From positions 37,020,259 to 37,084,258 of the forward strand of contig CM064509.1 of NCBI GenBank assembly GCA_032716605.1: 64,000 bases of DNA, given 5' to 3'. Below are positions 43,578 to 53,276 of this stretch, one piece after another (position 1 is the stretch's first letter; each line of letters begins with the position of its first letter). Origin of the DNA: Paralithodes platypus. Taxonomy: Eukaryota; Arthropoda; Malacostraca; Decapoda; Lithodidae. The position numbers and the translations under genes were made by a program. The notes beneath the pieces are model-generated. The model was not told the origin of the DNA, did not search any database, and saw only the letters and a list, made by a program, of their open reading frames with translations.

Positions 43578-43791
43578 TACAGTCGGCATAATAATTCATG
43601 TCTCGGCACCAATTATGTTTTCATCAATAATTGCTATCAGGAATATTTCACATGATTTCTTCTTTTTGAGTGAGATATACCAACATGTCCCTACACTTTC
43701 CCACCCTATTCAACATCTGACAGACATTAATAGAGCACAGAGCGAGCCAAACGTAATGACAGCTAGGACATGACTTATTAGCTTGACCGTA
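43578..43791 (+). mobile_element. Family C MITE
   Basis: TACAGTCGGCATAATAATTC to ACTTATTAGCTTGACCGTA. It is again placed at the CCGGTA of a family A right end. Confidence 0.85.
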
Positions 43792-43994
43792 CGCAATTAT
43801 GAAACGTTTTGACAGTTAATTCTGGATATCATTAGACGATATTATTCAGCTTTGGAGGCCCTCTAGCAGTCCAAGGGGTAAACACTATCTCAATCATCCC
43901 TCTGACTCCCACAGATCCTTCCTAAACTGAATATAATCGTCTAGTAATAGCCAGAATAAACTGTCAAAACGCGTAATAATCTTTAAAGGGTTAA
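43792..43994. mobile_element. Family A MITE, left end truncated
   Basis: AATTATGAAACGTTTTGACA onwards to ATCTTTAAAGGGTTAA. The outermost bases were lost where family C abuts. Confidence 0.8.
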
Positions 43995-44214
43995 CCCCTT
44001 AAGAATTATGACGCACGTTTAATGCTTATCCTGGCTATCACTATACGATTATATTCAGCTAAGAAAGGATCTGTAGGAGTCTCTAGAGGCATAGTTAAGT
44101 TAGTACTGACCTCTTAGATTACTATACGTCCTTTCTAAACTGTATAACATCAAATACGGAAGATAGTTAATTGAGATAGCCTTTATCCTTTTCATTCCCA
44201 CTGTTCCTTCTTAA
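43991..44214. mobile_element. Family A MITE
   Basis: TTAACCCCTTAAGAATTATG to CACTGTTCCTTCTTAA. The right arm is atypical. Confidence 0.7.
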
Positions 44215-44300
44215 CCCTTTCACGCACAGGACGCGATTTGTGCTCTTTCTGGGCTACTTATAAGCCTTTGTGGCAATCAGGGGTGTTTAGAAAACTGTTA

Positions 44301-44516
44301 AGCCGGTATCACACGAGAGCTTTTATAGTCAACATTCAATGATCAACATTTGTCTGGCAACATTTATGGAATATTTTACATTGGTATGGGAAACTAGACT
44401 GATGATAGATGAACTTAGGTAACCGAAATATTTTAAATGTTGACCTCATAAGCTGCCAGACCAGGGTTGAGGATAAATGTTGAGGGAAAAAGCGCTCGTG
44501 TGATACCGACTTTAGC
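44301..44516. mobile_element. TTA-flanked MITE, family F (reference copy)
   Basis: Family F definition: about 210 bp, inverted ends AGCCGGTATCACACGAGAGC and GCGCTCGTGTGATACCGACT. Here it is flanked by TTA on both sides, and the uninterrupted family G copy at 4591 has a single TTA at the matching point. A 3-bp TTA duplication fits PIF/Harbinger-type transposition (inference). Confidence 0.85.
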
Positions 44517-44574
44517 TTAGTTACTTCTACCTCTGCAGTTGTCTTTGAGTGAGCTGTGGGTAGAACACTAATTC

Positions 44575-44745
44575 CTAAACTTCGTTAGATGCGGGAATAG
44601 CCGCTTGAACCCTCGACCCTTGGGTTGTGAGGCAGACACCTTACTAGTTAGACCAATAGAGATATCCCACTTGCCCTGGTCGGCTCAAGGTATTTCCGCA
44701 TCCGATTACTGTTTAGGCTAACCTATTTTCAATGACTTTACATAT
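44575..44745 (-). mobile_element. SINE-like S2, inverted
   Basis: On the minus strand TTGGTCTAACTAGTAAGG, CTGCCTCACAACCCAAGG and GAGGGTTCAAGCGG, plus the leader ATGCGGAAATACC. It is a diverged copy of 26098-26255. Confidence 0.7.
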
Positions 44746-44848
44746 TTATGAATACTAAACGGCAACCCCCGAGTCCACAGGATAGCGAGAGGGTTAAGGG
44801 AGCTCAGACGGTATTGTGCAGCATAATTTACTGGTTCGGCTCAATGGT

Positions 44849-45192
44849 TTAAGGAAGGGGTTTAGTTTGCTCTCTAAACCTCTTATCAAACTTTAAAAAT
44901 AAACCACCCACAAGACCCCCCCCCCCCCCCCTCCCCCCCCCCCCCCCCCCTCCCCTCCGATATATATTTGTAAGCTGAAGGCCGATTCCTCTTCAAATAC
45001 AGGCTCGCTATTGCTCGCCAGAAAAAAAAATCAACACCAATATGGCACGAAAGGTCTTAATACTGGCAAAGAAATGGGGCAAAGGGTCTGAAAATCGCCA
45101 AACTAATGGGATGAATATCTTGAAATCTCATAACTAATAGGCCTAAACATGAGGGAGGAGGAGGACTCTAAAAACCAACTGCTTCCCCTTAA
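44849..45192 (-). mobile_element. Family B element with poly-C expansion, inverted
   Basis: TTTAAGGAAGGGGTTTAG to AACTGCTTCCCCTTAA. The segment that normally reads ACCCCCTAGACCCCC is expanded to about 45 C with few interruptions (44918-44957). Confidence 0.85.
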
Positions 45193-45219
45193 ACTGCATA
45201 CAATCGTCTAGTAATGAGA

Positions 45220-45331
45220 GCTTGATGGAAGTCTAGCGAGGACACTAAAATAAAAACAAATATATAAATAATAATAATAATAATAATAATAAACCAATAG
45301 ACCAACAAACAAGCACTACCCCCTTAATATA
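45220..45331 (+). mobile_element. Family B element, right-end fragment
   Basis: AGCTTGATGGAAGTCTAGCG then an ATA microsatellite (45269-45292) and ACTACCCCCTTAA. Confidence 0.7.
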
Positions 45332-46212
45332 CAGCAGTCCTTACCCTGTTGATACCACAGGTCCTTCCCAAGCTGCATACAACAGTCCTTACCCTGTTGA
45401 TACCACAGGTCCTTCCCAAGCTGCATACAACAGTCCTTACCCTGTTGATACCACAGGTCCTTCCCAAGCTGCATACAACAGTCCTTACCCTGTTGATACC
45501 ACAGGTCCTTCCCAAGCTGCATACAACAGTCCTTACCCTGTTGATACCACAGGTCCTTCCCAAGCTGCATACAACAGTCCTTACCCTGTTGATACCACAG
45601 GTCCTTCCCAAGCTGCATACAACAGTCCTTACCCTGTTGATACCACAGGTCCTTCCCAAGCTGCATACAACAGTCCTTACCCTGTTGATACCACAGGTCC
45701 TTCCCAAGCTGCATACAACAGTCCTTACCCTGTTGATACCACAGGTCCTTCCCAAGCTGCATACAACAGTCCTTACCCTGTTGATACCACAGGTCCTTCC
45801 CAAGCTGCATACAACAGTCCTTACCCTGTTGATACCACAGGTCCTTCCCAAGCTGCATACAGCAGTCCTTACCCTGTTGATACCACAGGTCCTTCCCAAG
45901 CTGCATACAACAGTCCTTACCCTGTTGATACCACAGGTCCTTCCCAAGCTGCATACAACAGTCCTTACCCTGTTGATACCACAGGTCCTTCCCAAGCTGC
46001 ATACAACAGTCCTTACCCTGTTGATACCACAGGTCCTTCCCAAGCTGCATACAACAGTTCTTACCCTGTTGATACCAGGTCTTCCCAAGCAGGTCCTTTC
46101 CCAAGCTGCATACAACAGTCCTTACCCTGTTGATACCACAGGTCCTTCCCAAGCTGCATACAGCAGTCCTTACCCTGTTGATACCACAGGTCCTTCCCAA
46201 GCTGCATACAAC
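45332..46212. repeat. 48-bp tandem array in a family A right arm (~18 units)
   Basis: Units contain ACAACAGTCCTTACCCTGTT and ACCACAGGTCCTTCCCAAGC. The second half is the conserved family A motif (ACAGATCCTTCCTAAGCTGC). One disturbed unit lies at 46065-46105. Frames open on both strands come from the 48-bp period. Confidence 0.97.
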
Positions 46213-46269
46213 CCTCTAATGATACCCAGAATAAACTATTAAAACGCGTCATGATCCTTACGGGGTTAA
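46213..46269. mobile_element. Family A MITE, right end after the array
   Basis: CTCTAATGATACCCAGAATA and CGCGTCATGATCC to GGGGTTAA continue the element exactly where the array stops. Confidence 0.8.
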
Positions 46270-46632
46270 GGGCAGACACCCCGTTTTTCTGGACTCCCTT
46301 CTCCCTAATGTTTAGCCCCACTTGTTTTGAGATCAAGACGTTGGTTCCATTAGTTTGGAGATTTTATGACGTTTCACCCCATTTTTTAGTCAATATTAGG
46401 ACCCTTCGTGCCATTTAGGTATCGATTTTTACCTGGCGAGCGATAGCGAGCCTGTAATATTAGGAGGAATCAGCTTTTGGTCAGGACATTTTTCTACAGA
46501 CAAATGTACAAATTTATCTTGAAGGGTCTAGGGGGTGTTTTACTAAGCTTGATGGAGGTCGAGGGAGGAAACTAAATTAATATATGAATAAATGAATTAA
46601 TAGACCAAACAAACAGCCACAATCCCTCTTAA
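46266..46632 (+). mobile_element. Family B element
   Basis: TTAAGGGCAGACACCCCG to CACAATCCCTCTTAA. GCGAGCGATAGCGAGCCTG is intact. The GC hairpin is lost (CAGCTTTTGGTCAGG). Confidence 0.85.
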
Positions 46633-46842
46633 CCCCTTCTGTACCGGCCACGTCATTTTCATTATATTCTAGTTATATTTAGATGGTTTTGTGCAGCTTA
46701 AGAAGGATGTGTGGTAGTACAATTGGTTAAGTGAGATAGTTCCAAGCCTGTAAATTGCTGGAGACCCGTTTTAAGCTGAATAAAATCGTCTAATATTAGC
46801 CAGAATAAACTAAAAATACGTCACCGGTACAGAAGGGGTTAA
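46629..46842. mobile_element. Family A MITE
   Basis: TTAACCCCTTCTGTACCGG to CACCGGTACAGAAGGGGTTA, then A. It is complete and shares its left TTAA with the family B copy. Confidence 0.9.
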
Positions 46843-46883
46843 AGGCCCCGTCACACATTCACGATTTGGAGCATAGACATAAT

Positions 46884-46917
46884 AATAATTATAATAATAA
46901 TAATAATAATAATAATG
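46884..46917. repeat. (AAT)n microsatellite
   Basis: About eleven ATA/AAT triplets. Confidence 0.95.
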
Positions 46918-47117
46918 ACATGACAGGTATCGAATGTTGTGGCAATGTCGGTGAATTCCATCAGGAAATAGCCCTCTCACAAGACCTTCTCATACTGATT
47001 ATGATCATATACGTACGCCAACCGAAAATACCTTGTAGGATATACGAGCCATCCTGATTAACACAGGATTAGAGTCCGAACCACACAAAAGTCACAAGAA
47101 ACATCCTGCAAGTCACA

Positions 47118-47285
47118 CCTACTTACAACGTACCCAGTAGATGTTGTGATCGTTATCTGCAGATACCGTACAGGTCTACTTACAACGTACCCAGTAGATG
47201 TTGTGATCGTTATGTGCAGATACCGTACAGGTCTACGTACCCAGTAGATGTTGTGATCGTTATGTGCAGATACCGTACAGGTCTC
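47118..47285. repeat. ~57-bp tandem repeat (3 units)
   Basis: Units share CGTACCCAGTAGATGTTGTG and GCAGATACCGTACAGGTCT. The third has lost CTTACAA at its start. Confidence 0.9.
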
Positions 47286-47302
47286 GTGGCAACACCGCGC
47301 CC

Positions 47303-47543
47303 TTAAGCCCTCCTCTACCGGCGACGTCTTTGTATGTTCATGTAGCTATATTTAGACGATTTTGTGCAGTTTAAGAAGGATGTGTGGTACTAAAACGGAT
47401 ACAGTGAGGACGTTCGAAGCCTGTTAATTGCTGGAGGCCCTATTTTAACTGAATAATATTGTCTAATAGTAGCCATAATAAAGTTAAAAGTAATAGTAGC
47501 CATAATAAAGTTAAAAGGACGGTCCTGGTAAAGAAGGGGTTAA
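47303..47543. mobile_element. Family A MITE
   Basis: TTAAGCCCTCCTCTACCGG to GTAAAGAAGGGGTTAA. AGTAGCCATAATAAAGTTAA is duplicated in tandem at 47469 and 47498, an early two-unit stage of the kind of expansion seen elsewhere. Confidence 0.88.
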
Positions 47544-47579
47544 GCCACATTGCATAAACATGTTATTCTTGGAACAGTT

Positions 47580-47726
47580 GTGTTTAGCTCTGGGACGTGT
47601 AGGTGTAAATACGATCTCATTTAAAACTCAGAATGAAGTACCGGTAAGTCCTTCTGAAACTGCATAACATTGTCTAACTTCATCCATAATAAAAGTAAAC
47701 TGATGTCCTGCTGCTGAAGGGGTTAA
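47580..47726. mobile_element. Family A MITE, right half
   Basis: AGTCCTTCTGAAACTGCATA and GTCCTGCTGCTGAAGGGGTT, then AA. The left part is unclear. Confidence 0.7.
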
Positions 47727-47754
47727 GCTAGCTATATAAGATTATCATTCTTAT

Positions 47755-47850
47755 GTGTGTGTGTGTGTGTGTATGTGTGTCTGTGTTTGTGTGTGTGTGT
47801 ATGTGTGTCTGTGTGTGTGTCTGTGTTTGTGTGTGGTGTATGTGTGTTAC
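47755..47850. repeat. (TG)n microsatellite
   Basis: TG units with scattered A, C and TT interruptions. Confidence 0.95.
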
Positions 47851-47949
47851 TCACTTACTTACTTGTTTTGTCAAGGGGAATCCACGCAATGCGAGCTAAG
47901 CTTATTATTATCGCGCCTCCTTAACTGGGAATGTATTGCGTGAAATGCA

Positions 47950-48605
47950 TGTTAAGTGTTTATGTATCGTTGGAATGGCTGTGGATGTGTGTGTAGTCTG
48001 TATTTTAGCCAATTGGCGACATCTGGAAACGAAGGCTTAGGGTAAATCTGTACGGTACCATTCTCACTACGGTACCAGTCTCACCCGAAGGCTTAGGTTG
48101 ACCAGTTGCTTAGGTTGACCAGTACGATACCCATCTCACCTTGTAACCGATCACCAACCCCAGAGGGGTCGTCACAACTTCGTCCACTTTAATTTTTCAT
48201 TACATTGAGCGTATTTATCAATACCAAATATCAGTGTGGAATGTTTTCATAGAAATTTAAATTTGTTTGTGTTTTTATGTTTTGTTCAAACACACAACGT
48301 GTACTTACTCTAGTTGTATTGCGGGAGTGAGCATGCTCGTTATTTCCCGCCTCCTATATGTGTAGGTGTTATATGTATCGTTGGAATGGCTGTGGATGTG
48401 TGTGTAGTCTGTATTTTTAGCCAATTGGCGACATCGGAAACGAAGGCTTAGGGTGGATCTGTATGGTACCATTCTCACTATAGACGGTACCGTCTCGCCC
48501 GAAGGCTTAGGTAGCCATCAGCTTAGGTGAACCATATGATACCCATCTCGCCTTGTACCATTTTTGCCAACCCCAGATGGGACGTCACAACGTCGTCCAC
48601 TTATT
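47950..48605. repeat. Two-copy direct duplication
   Basis: About 240 bp at 47950-48185 recurs at 48368-48605. Both contain TATCGTTGGAATGGCTGTGG, AGCCAATTGGCGACATC and ACGAAGGCTTAGGGT. The spacer (48186-48367) is unassigned. Confidence 0.85.
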
Positions 48606-48624
48606 CCAGGTACCTATTTACAGC

Positions 48625-48745
48625 TAGGTGAACTGAGGCTAACACATGAAAGGAGACAAGCCCAATTTGTCTCCGCCCGGCCGGGGATTGAACCCCCGAC
48701 CCCTCGTGTGTGAGACGAGAGCTCTACCTACTAGGCTACGGGTTG
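48625..48745 (-). mobile_element. tRNA-derived SINE-like element
   Basis: On the minus strand GTAGCCTAGTAGGTAGAG (A box) and GGGGGTTCAATCCCCGGCC (B box plus complement) are followed by GGAGACAAATTGGGC. A TG microsatellite (48745-48782) adjoins the head. Similar tRNA-headed repeats are known from decapods (recollection, not checked). Confidence 0.65.
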
Positions 48746-48746
48746 T

Positions 48747-48783
<37 letters not shown>

Positions 48784-48834
48784 TCTCCTACTTAGGGGGC
48801 GGGAGCTAGGAATCCTCCCATTGTAAAATTTACC

Positions 48835-49209
48835 TATTAGACGAGACAGAGAAAGGGGCAAGGGAACGCGAAAGTGGTTCCGAACCTTAAGAATTGGAAC
48901 TTTAAATGTTGTCTGCATTAGAGCTGACTGGTCCACACACGGCAGATCCCTTTCACCCCAACCCTTCTCGTCCATATGCCTATCTAACTTGATCTTAAAG
49001 CTCTCTATCGTGTTGTTTTATCCCTCTATATCACTCGGTAGCATAGTCCACATATTTACAACTCTGTTACCAAACCAATATTTGCCTATATCTTTTCTGA
49101 AACATATTTTATCTAATTTGAATAGTACTGGGACTAAATTAATGCCATTTTGGACAAATATTACCATTACTTTACGAACACGTGGACAAATGAAATGTTT
49201 GTGATACAT
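48835..49209 (-). pseudogene. CR1-like LINE, 3' tail, minus strand
   Basis: On the minus strand FGNRVVNMWTMLPSDIEG is followed by a stop, then TIESFKIKLDRHMD. This is the usual RVVNxWNxLPxxIxxxxTxxxFKxxLD end of CR1/Jockey-type ORF2. The downstream segment (ACATTTAAAGTTCC..) also occurs at 18871. It is 5'-truncated at 49209, where a plus-strand tail begins. Confidence 0.7.
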
Positions 49210-49396
49210 TTCGACTGGTAACAGACTTTTAGATAAGTGGAATAGGCTACCGAGTGCTGTAGTGAGATCAAGAACGATAGAGAGCTTTAATTTAAAATTA
49301 GATAGGTATATGGACGCGATGGGTTGAGTGTGAAAGGGATCTGCCGTGTGTGGCCCAGTCGGCTCTCCGCAGACTCCCGTGTTCTTATGTTCTTGT
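49210..49396 (+). pseudogene. CR1-like LINE, 3' tail, plus strand
   Basis: Plus strand reads NRLLDKWNRLPSAVVRSRT then IESFNLKLDRYMDAMG and a stop (49328), followed by a 3' region ending TTCTTATGTTCTTGTG. The overlap in content with the minus copy means two tails lie head to head. Confidence 0.7.
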
Positions 49397-49401
49397 GTAC
49401 T

Positions 49402-49727
49402 TTAAGGGGAGGTAGTTAGTTTGTTCCCTAGACCTCCAGCAAGTTTAAAATTACACCCCCTTGAGTCCCTTTCAAGATTAATTTGTAAATTTTTCGGTAG
49501 AAAAATGTCCCGGCCGAAGGCCGTTTCCTCTTAAATTACAGGCTCGGTATCGCTCGCCAGGATAAAATCGACACCTGAATAGCACGAAAGGTATTAACAT
49601 GGGGTGAAAGTTCTTAAAATCACTAAACTAATGGGGCAAACGTTTTATAATATCAAAAGCAATGGGGCTAATCATGAGGGAGAAAGGGGTCAAGAACAAA
49701 ATCCCTCAAGTGGAGATCTCCCCTTAA
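49402..49727 (-). mobile_element. Family B element, inverted
   Basis: TTAAGGGGAGGTAGTTAG to GGAGATCTCCCCTTAA, very close to 21195 in sequence. The GC hairpin has one mismatch (CCGGCCGAAGGCCGT). Confidence 0.9.
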
Positions 49728-49858
49728 CCCTTACAGCACCGGGGACGTCCTTTACATTATATTCTGCCAACTATTACACAGTTTTATTCAGCTTAGGAAG
49801 GATGTCTACCTGTTAAAAGGTTATAGACTATCTCAATTAATCCTTTTAGCTACCATAT
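49724..49858. mobile_element. Family A MITE, left half
   Basis: TTAACCCTTACAGCACCGG, CAGCTTAGGAAGGATGTC and CTTTTAGCTACCATA, cut by the LINE fragment. Confidence 0.8.
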
Positions 49859-50396
49859 TTGTTGTTCTATGTGAGTGAGGGAGACAAAAGGCAGAACTGC
49901 CTGTAGCGAGTGACTCCCCCAGAGTTGAAAGAGTGACAGGGAAAAATCAAGGGACGTTTGAGCCAAAATGCCTGGACACACGGAATTTGAAGCAATTTGA
50001 GTTATAGGAAGAGGGAAAGACTGATTCAGGGAAAGAGTTCCAGAGCTCAGCTGTTGAATAGAGAATATAAGAAAGACAGAATAACGTTTCACTCTTGGGT
50101 TGGAGAGTTGCACAGAGTAGGGGTGGGATTGTGTTGCAAGACGGATGCTATGTGCTCTACGCAGAGGGGGTGGTATACAGTACACTGAGAGAGCTCTGAG
50201 GAACACTGATTATTGTAATAGCGATATAATAGCGAGAGAGATGCAACATTGTGGCGAAGAGAGAGAGACTGCAGAGAAATGGTGAGTGGACGTGAGTTAA
50301 TGAGACGGAAGGCTTTCTTTTCTACTTTCTCTAGGAGTGCGGTGTGAGAGGATCCTCCCCACACATGTGAACAATACTCAATACAAGGACGCATCT
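49859..50396 (-). pseudogene. Jockey/CR1-type LINE ORF2, C-terminal fragment
   Basis: On the minus strand RPCIEYCSHVWGG and LLEKVEKKAFRLI are followed by LSLRHNVASLSLLYRYY, then, after at least one frameshift near 50150, AELWNSFPESVFPSS with SNCFKFRVSRHF and a stop at 49947. This is the post-RT region of Jockey/CR1-group LINEs. It is 5'-truncated and inserted into a family A copy, and differs from the tails at 48.8-49.4 kb. Confidence 0.75.
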
Positions 50397-50399
50397 CAA

Positions 50400-50466
50400 A
50401 TAAGGCTATATCATTAGATGATTTTAAACAGCTTAGGAAAGATCTCTGGGAATTTAAAAGGGTTAA
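50400..50466. mobile_element. Family A-derived fragment
   Basis: CATTAGATGATTTTAAACAG and GGGAATTTAAAAGGGTTAA. A near duplicate follows at 50790-50870 on the other side of the family B copy. Confidence 0.6.
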
Positions 50467-50775
50467 GGGGAGGTATTTAGTTTGTTCCCTACTTTTTCAT
50501 CAAGCTTAAATTTACACCCCCTAGACCCCCTTTCAAGATAAATTTGTACATTTTTCGGTAGAAAAATGTCAAATTACAGGCTCGCTATCGCTCGCCAGGA
50601 TAAAATCGACACCTAAATGGCACGAAAGGTCTTAAAATTGACAGAATGGGGGCGTAAATTCTTAAAATCACCAAACTAATGGGGCAAACGTCTTAAAATC
50701 TCAAAAGCAATAGGGCTAGACATGAGGGAGAAAGGGGTCAAGAAAAAAGTCCCTCAAGTGGAGATCTCCCCTTAA
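50463..50775 (-). mobile_element. Family B element, inverted, hairpin deleted
   Basis: TTAAGGGGAGGTATTTAG to GGAGATCTCCCCTTAA. The stretch GGCCGAAGGCCG is missing (AAAAATGTCAAATTACAGGC), a clean deletion of the GC hairpin. Confidence 0.88.
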
Positions 50776-50880
50776 GACTATCTCAAATAAAGCTATATAC
50801 ATCCTTAGACGATTTTGTACAGCTTAGGAAGGATCTCTGGGAATTTCAAAGGGTTAAGACTGTCTCAAATTAGGCTACAT
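50776..50880. mobile_element. Family A-derived fragment
   Basis: TTAGACGATTTTGTACAGC, TTAGGAAGGATCTCTGG and CAAAGGGTTAA. Confidence 0.65.
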
Positions 50881-51104
50881 CCTTAATAATAATTATTATT
50901 TTAATAATATTAAAGAAGATTACTGTAAAATGTAGAAATATGTCCAGTAGTTACTTGATATGAACAAACATGCAACGCTTTCCTCTCTGTCTACTATAAT
51001 TTAGCATATAATTTAATGTACCGTTTACACATAATATATTATGATAAAACAAATCTGATACACACTTTAACACAAAACTCCGAGCTAATTACACCAATTA
51101 ATTA

Positions 51105-52160
51105 ACATATTTAGTAAAATATTCATAAACAAATAACCGAAAATAATTATCGATTATGAAACCTAAGTATTGCTATTGAGACCATCCTGAAACCATCCCA
51201 ACAAGTCTGGACTAAACTGGACCTATCCGAACGTAACCTAACCGAACTAGGCTGAGCTGGGGGCCAAGAATCCTTTTCCTCGAAGGTTATGACTTTGTCA
51301 ATTATTACCTAGAGACGTGTAAACGTACTTTTCTAACGCAATCTTCGACGCTGAGTCCGAATCTGGCTTTATAATCGATCTATCTCTACATATAGCTAAC
51401 ATATTAATTATAGAAGTTGGCCCAGTTCCTAGTCACTGTTTTCTAAAGGGACTCTCTCCCCGCCTGGCTGTGCGTTCGTATGTGTGTTACAGCCAGTTTC
51501 TTGAAATATTCATAAACAAATAACTAATCATAATTTTATAATGCAGTTTTCGACGCTGAGTCCGAATCTGGCTTTATAATCGATCTATCTCTACGTATAG
51601 CTAATATATTAATTATAGAAGTTAGCCCAGTTCCAAGTCACTGTCTTCTAAAAGGACCCTCTCCCCGCCTGGCTGTGTGTTCGTACATGTGTTACAGCTG
51701 TTTCTTAACATATTCATACAAAAATAACCCAACATAATTATCGATACTAAAACCTAAGTTGCCCTACTGGCACCATTCTGAGCCCATCCCAACCAGTGTG
51801 GACCCAACAGGACCTATCCGAACGTAACCTAACCTTATTGCCCTGATCTGGGAAGCTACAATCCTTTTCCCCAAAAAGGTGATTTTGTCCGCAGAGAGAC
51901 GCCAAAACTTACTTTTCTGGGGTAGTTTTCCATGCTGAATCCGAATCTGCCTTTACAATTGACCTATCTTTACAAATAAAAAAGTTATTGATCATAGAAG
52001 TGGCCCAGTATTATATCGAGTTTTGGGCTATTTATTTTTCATAATGTGGAATTAATTATGATTGTTTGTGTGTGATACTTATATCAACATCTAAAACCTA
52101 ATTCTACTTAAAATACAATAAATTTCAGCTATTTTTTGCTTTAAAAACACGATTTAAAGA
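51105..52160. repeat. Degenerate tandem duplication, ~390-bp unit, three copies
   Basis: CGACGCTGAGTCCGAATCTG at 51348 and 51549, and a variant at 51930, with CCGCCTGGCTGTG at 51459 and 51666. The middle copy lacks the CCTATCCGAACGTAACCTAA segment found at 51225 and 51806. Confidence 0.8.
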
Positions 52161-52199
52161 AAATTTATATAAAATAAACCATAACAAAATGTAGTATTT

Positions 52200-52900
52200 G
52201 AAAACCCAAGTTAACCTATTGCAACCCTCCTGAACCCATCCCAACAAGTTAACCTATTCCAACCCTCCTGAACCCATCCCAACAAGTTAACCTATTCCAA
52301 CCCTCCTGAACCCATCCCAACAAGTTAACCTATTGCAACCCTCCTGAACCCATCCCAACAAGTTAACCTATTCCAACCCTCCTGAACCCATCCCAACAAG
52401 TTAACCTATTCCAACCCTCCTGAACCCATCCCAACAAGTTAACCTATTGCAACCCTCCTGAACCCATCCCAACAAGTTAACCTATTCCAACCCTCCTGAA
52501 CCCATCCCAACAAGTTAACCTATTCCAACCCTCCTGAACCCATCCCAACAAGTTAACTTATTCCAACCCTCCTGAACCCATCCCAACAAGTTAACCTATT
52601 CCAACCCTCCTGAACCCATCCCAACAAGTTAACCTATTCCAACCCTCCTGAACCCATCCCAACAAGTTAACCGGTATTCCAACCCTCCTGAACCCATCCC
52701 AACAAGTTAACCTATTCCAACCCTCCTGAACCCATCCCAACAAGTTAACCTATTCCAACCCTCCTGAACCCATCCCAACAAGTTAACCTACCGGTATTCC
52801 AACCCTCCTGAACCCATCCCAACAAGTTAACCTATTCCAACCCTCCTGAACCCATCCCAACAAGTTAACCTATTCCAACCCTCCTGAACCCATCCCAAGA
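52200..52900. repeat. 38-bp tandem array (~18 units)
   Basis: Units contain AACAAGTTAACCTATTCCAA and CCCTCCTGAACCCATCCC. The flanking text matches the ~390-bp unit (CCATCCTGAAACCATCCC, AACAAGTCTGGAC at 51190-51215), so this array is an expansion of one segment of that unit. Two units carry an extra CGG. Confidence 0.95.
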
Positions 52901-52940
52901 AGTCTGGACCCAACTGAACCTATCTGAACGTAGTCTATCT

Positions 52941-53276
52941 TTAAGGGGAGGTATTTCGTTTGTTCCCTATTTTTTCATCAAGCTTAAAATTACACCCCCT
53001 AGACCCCCTTTCAAGATAAATTTGTACATTTTTCGGTAGAAAAATGTCCGGGCCGGAGGCCGGTTGCTCTTAAATTACAGGCTCGCTATCGCTCGCCAGG
53101 AAAATATCGACACCTTAATGGCACGAAAGGTCTTAAAATTTACAGAAATTGGGCAAAATGTCTTAAAATATCCAAACTACTAGGGCGAAGGTCTTAAAAT
53201 CTCAAAAGCAATGGGGCTAAACATGATGGAGAAAGGGGTCCAGAAAGAAATCCCTCAAGTGGAAATCTGCCCTTAA
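52941..53276 (-). mobile_element. Family B element, inverted
   Basis: TTAAGGGGAGGTATTTCG to GGAAATCTGCCCTTAA. The GC hairpin is GGCCGGAGGCCGG, with compensating loop change. Confidence 0.88.

Larger units (their letters stand above)
44211..44820. mobile_element. Family G MITE with family F and S2 insertions
   Basis: TTAACCCTTTCACGCACAGG is the left end, and AGTTACTTCTACCTCTGCAG, beyond the family F insert, matches family G at 4591. The sequence then diverges near the S2 copy. GATAGCGAGAGGGTTAA (44797) may be its right end. Confidence 0.65.

Noticed and set aside
45316..46336. Overlapping ~300-residue frames on both strands
   Set aside because: Same cause: a 48-bp tandem array derived from a MITE arm.
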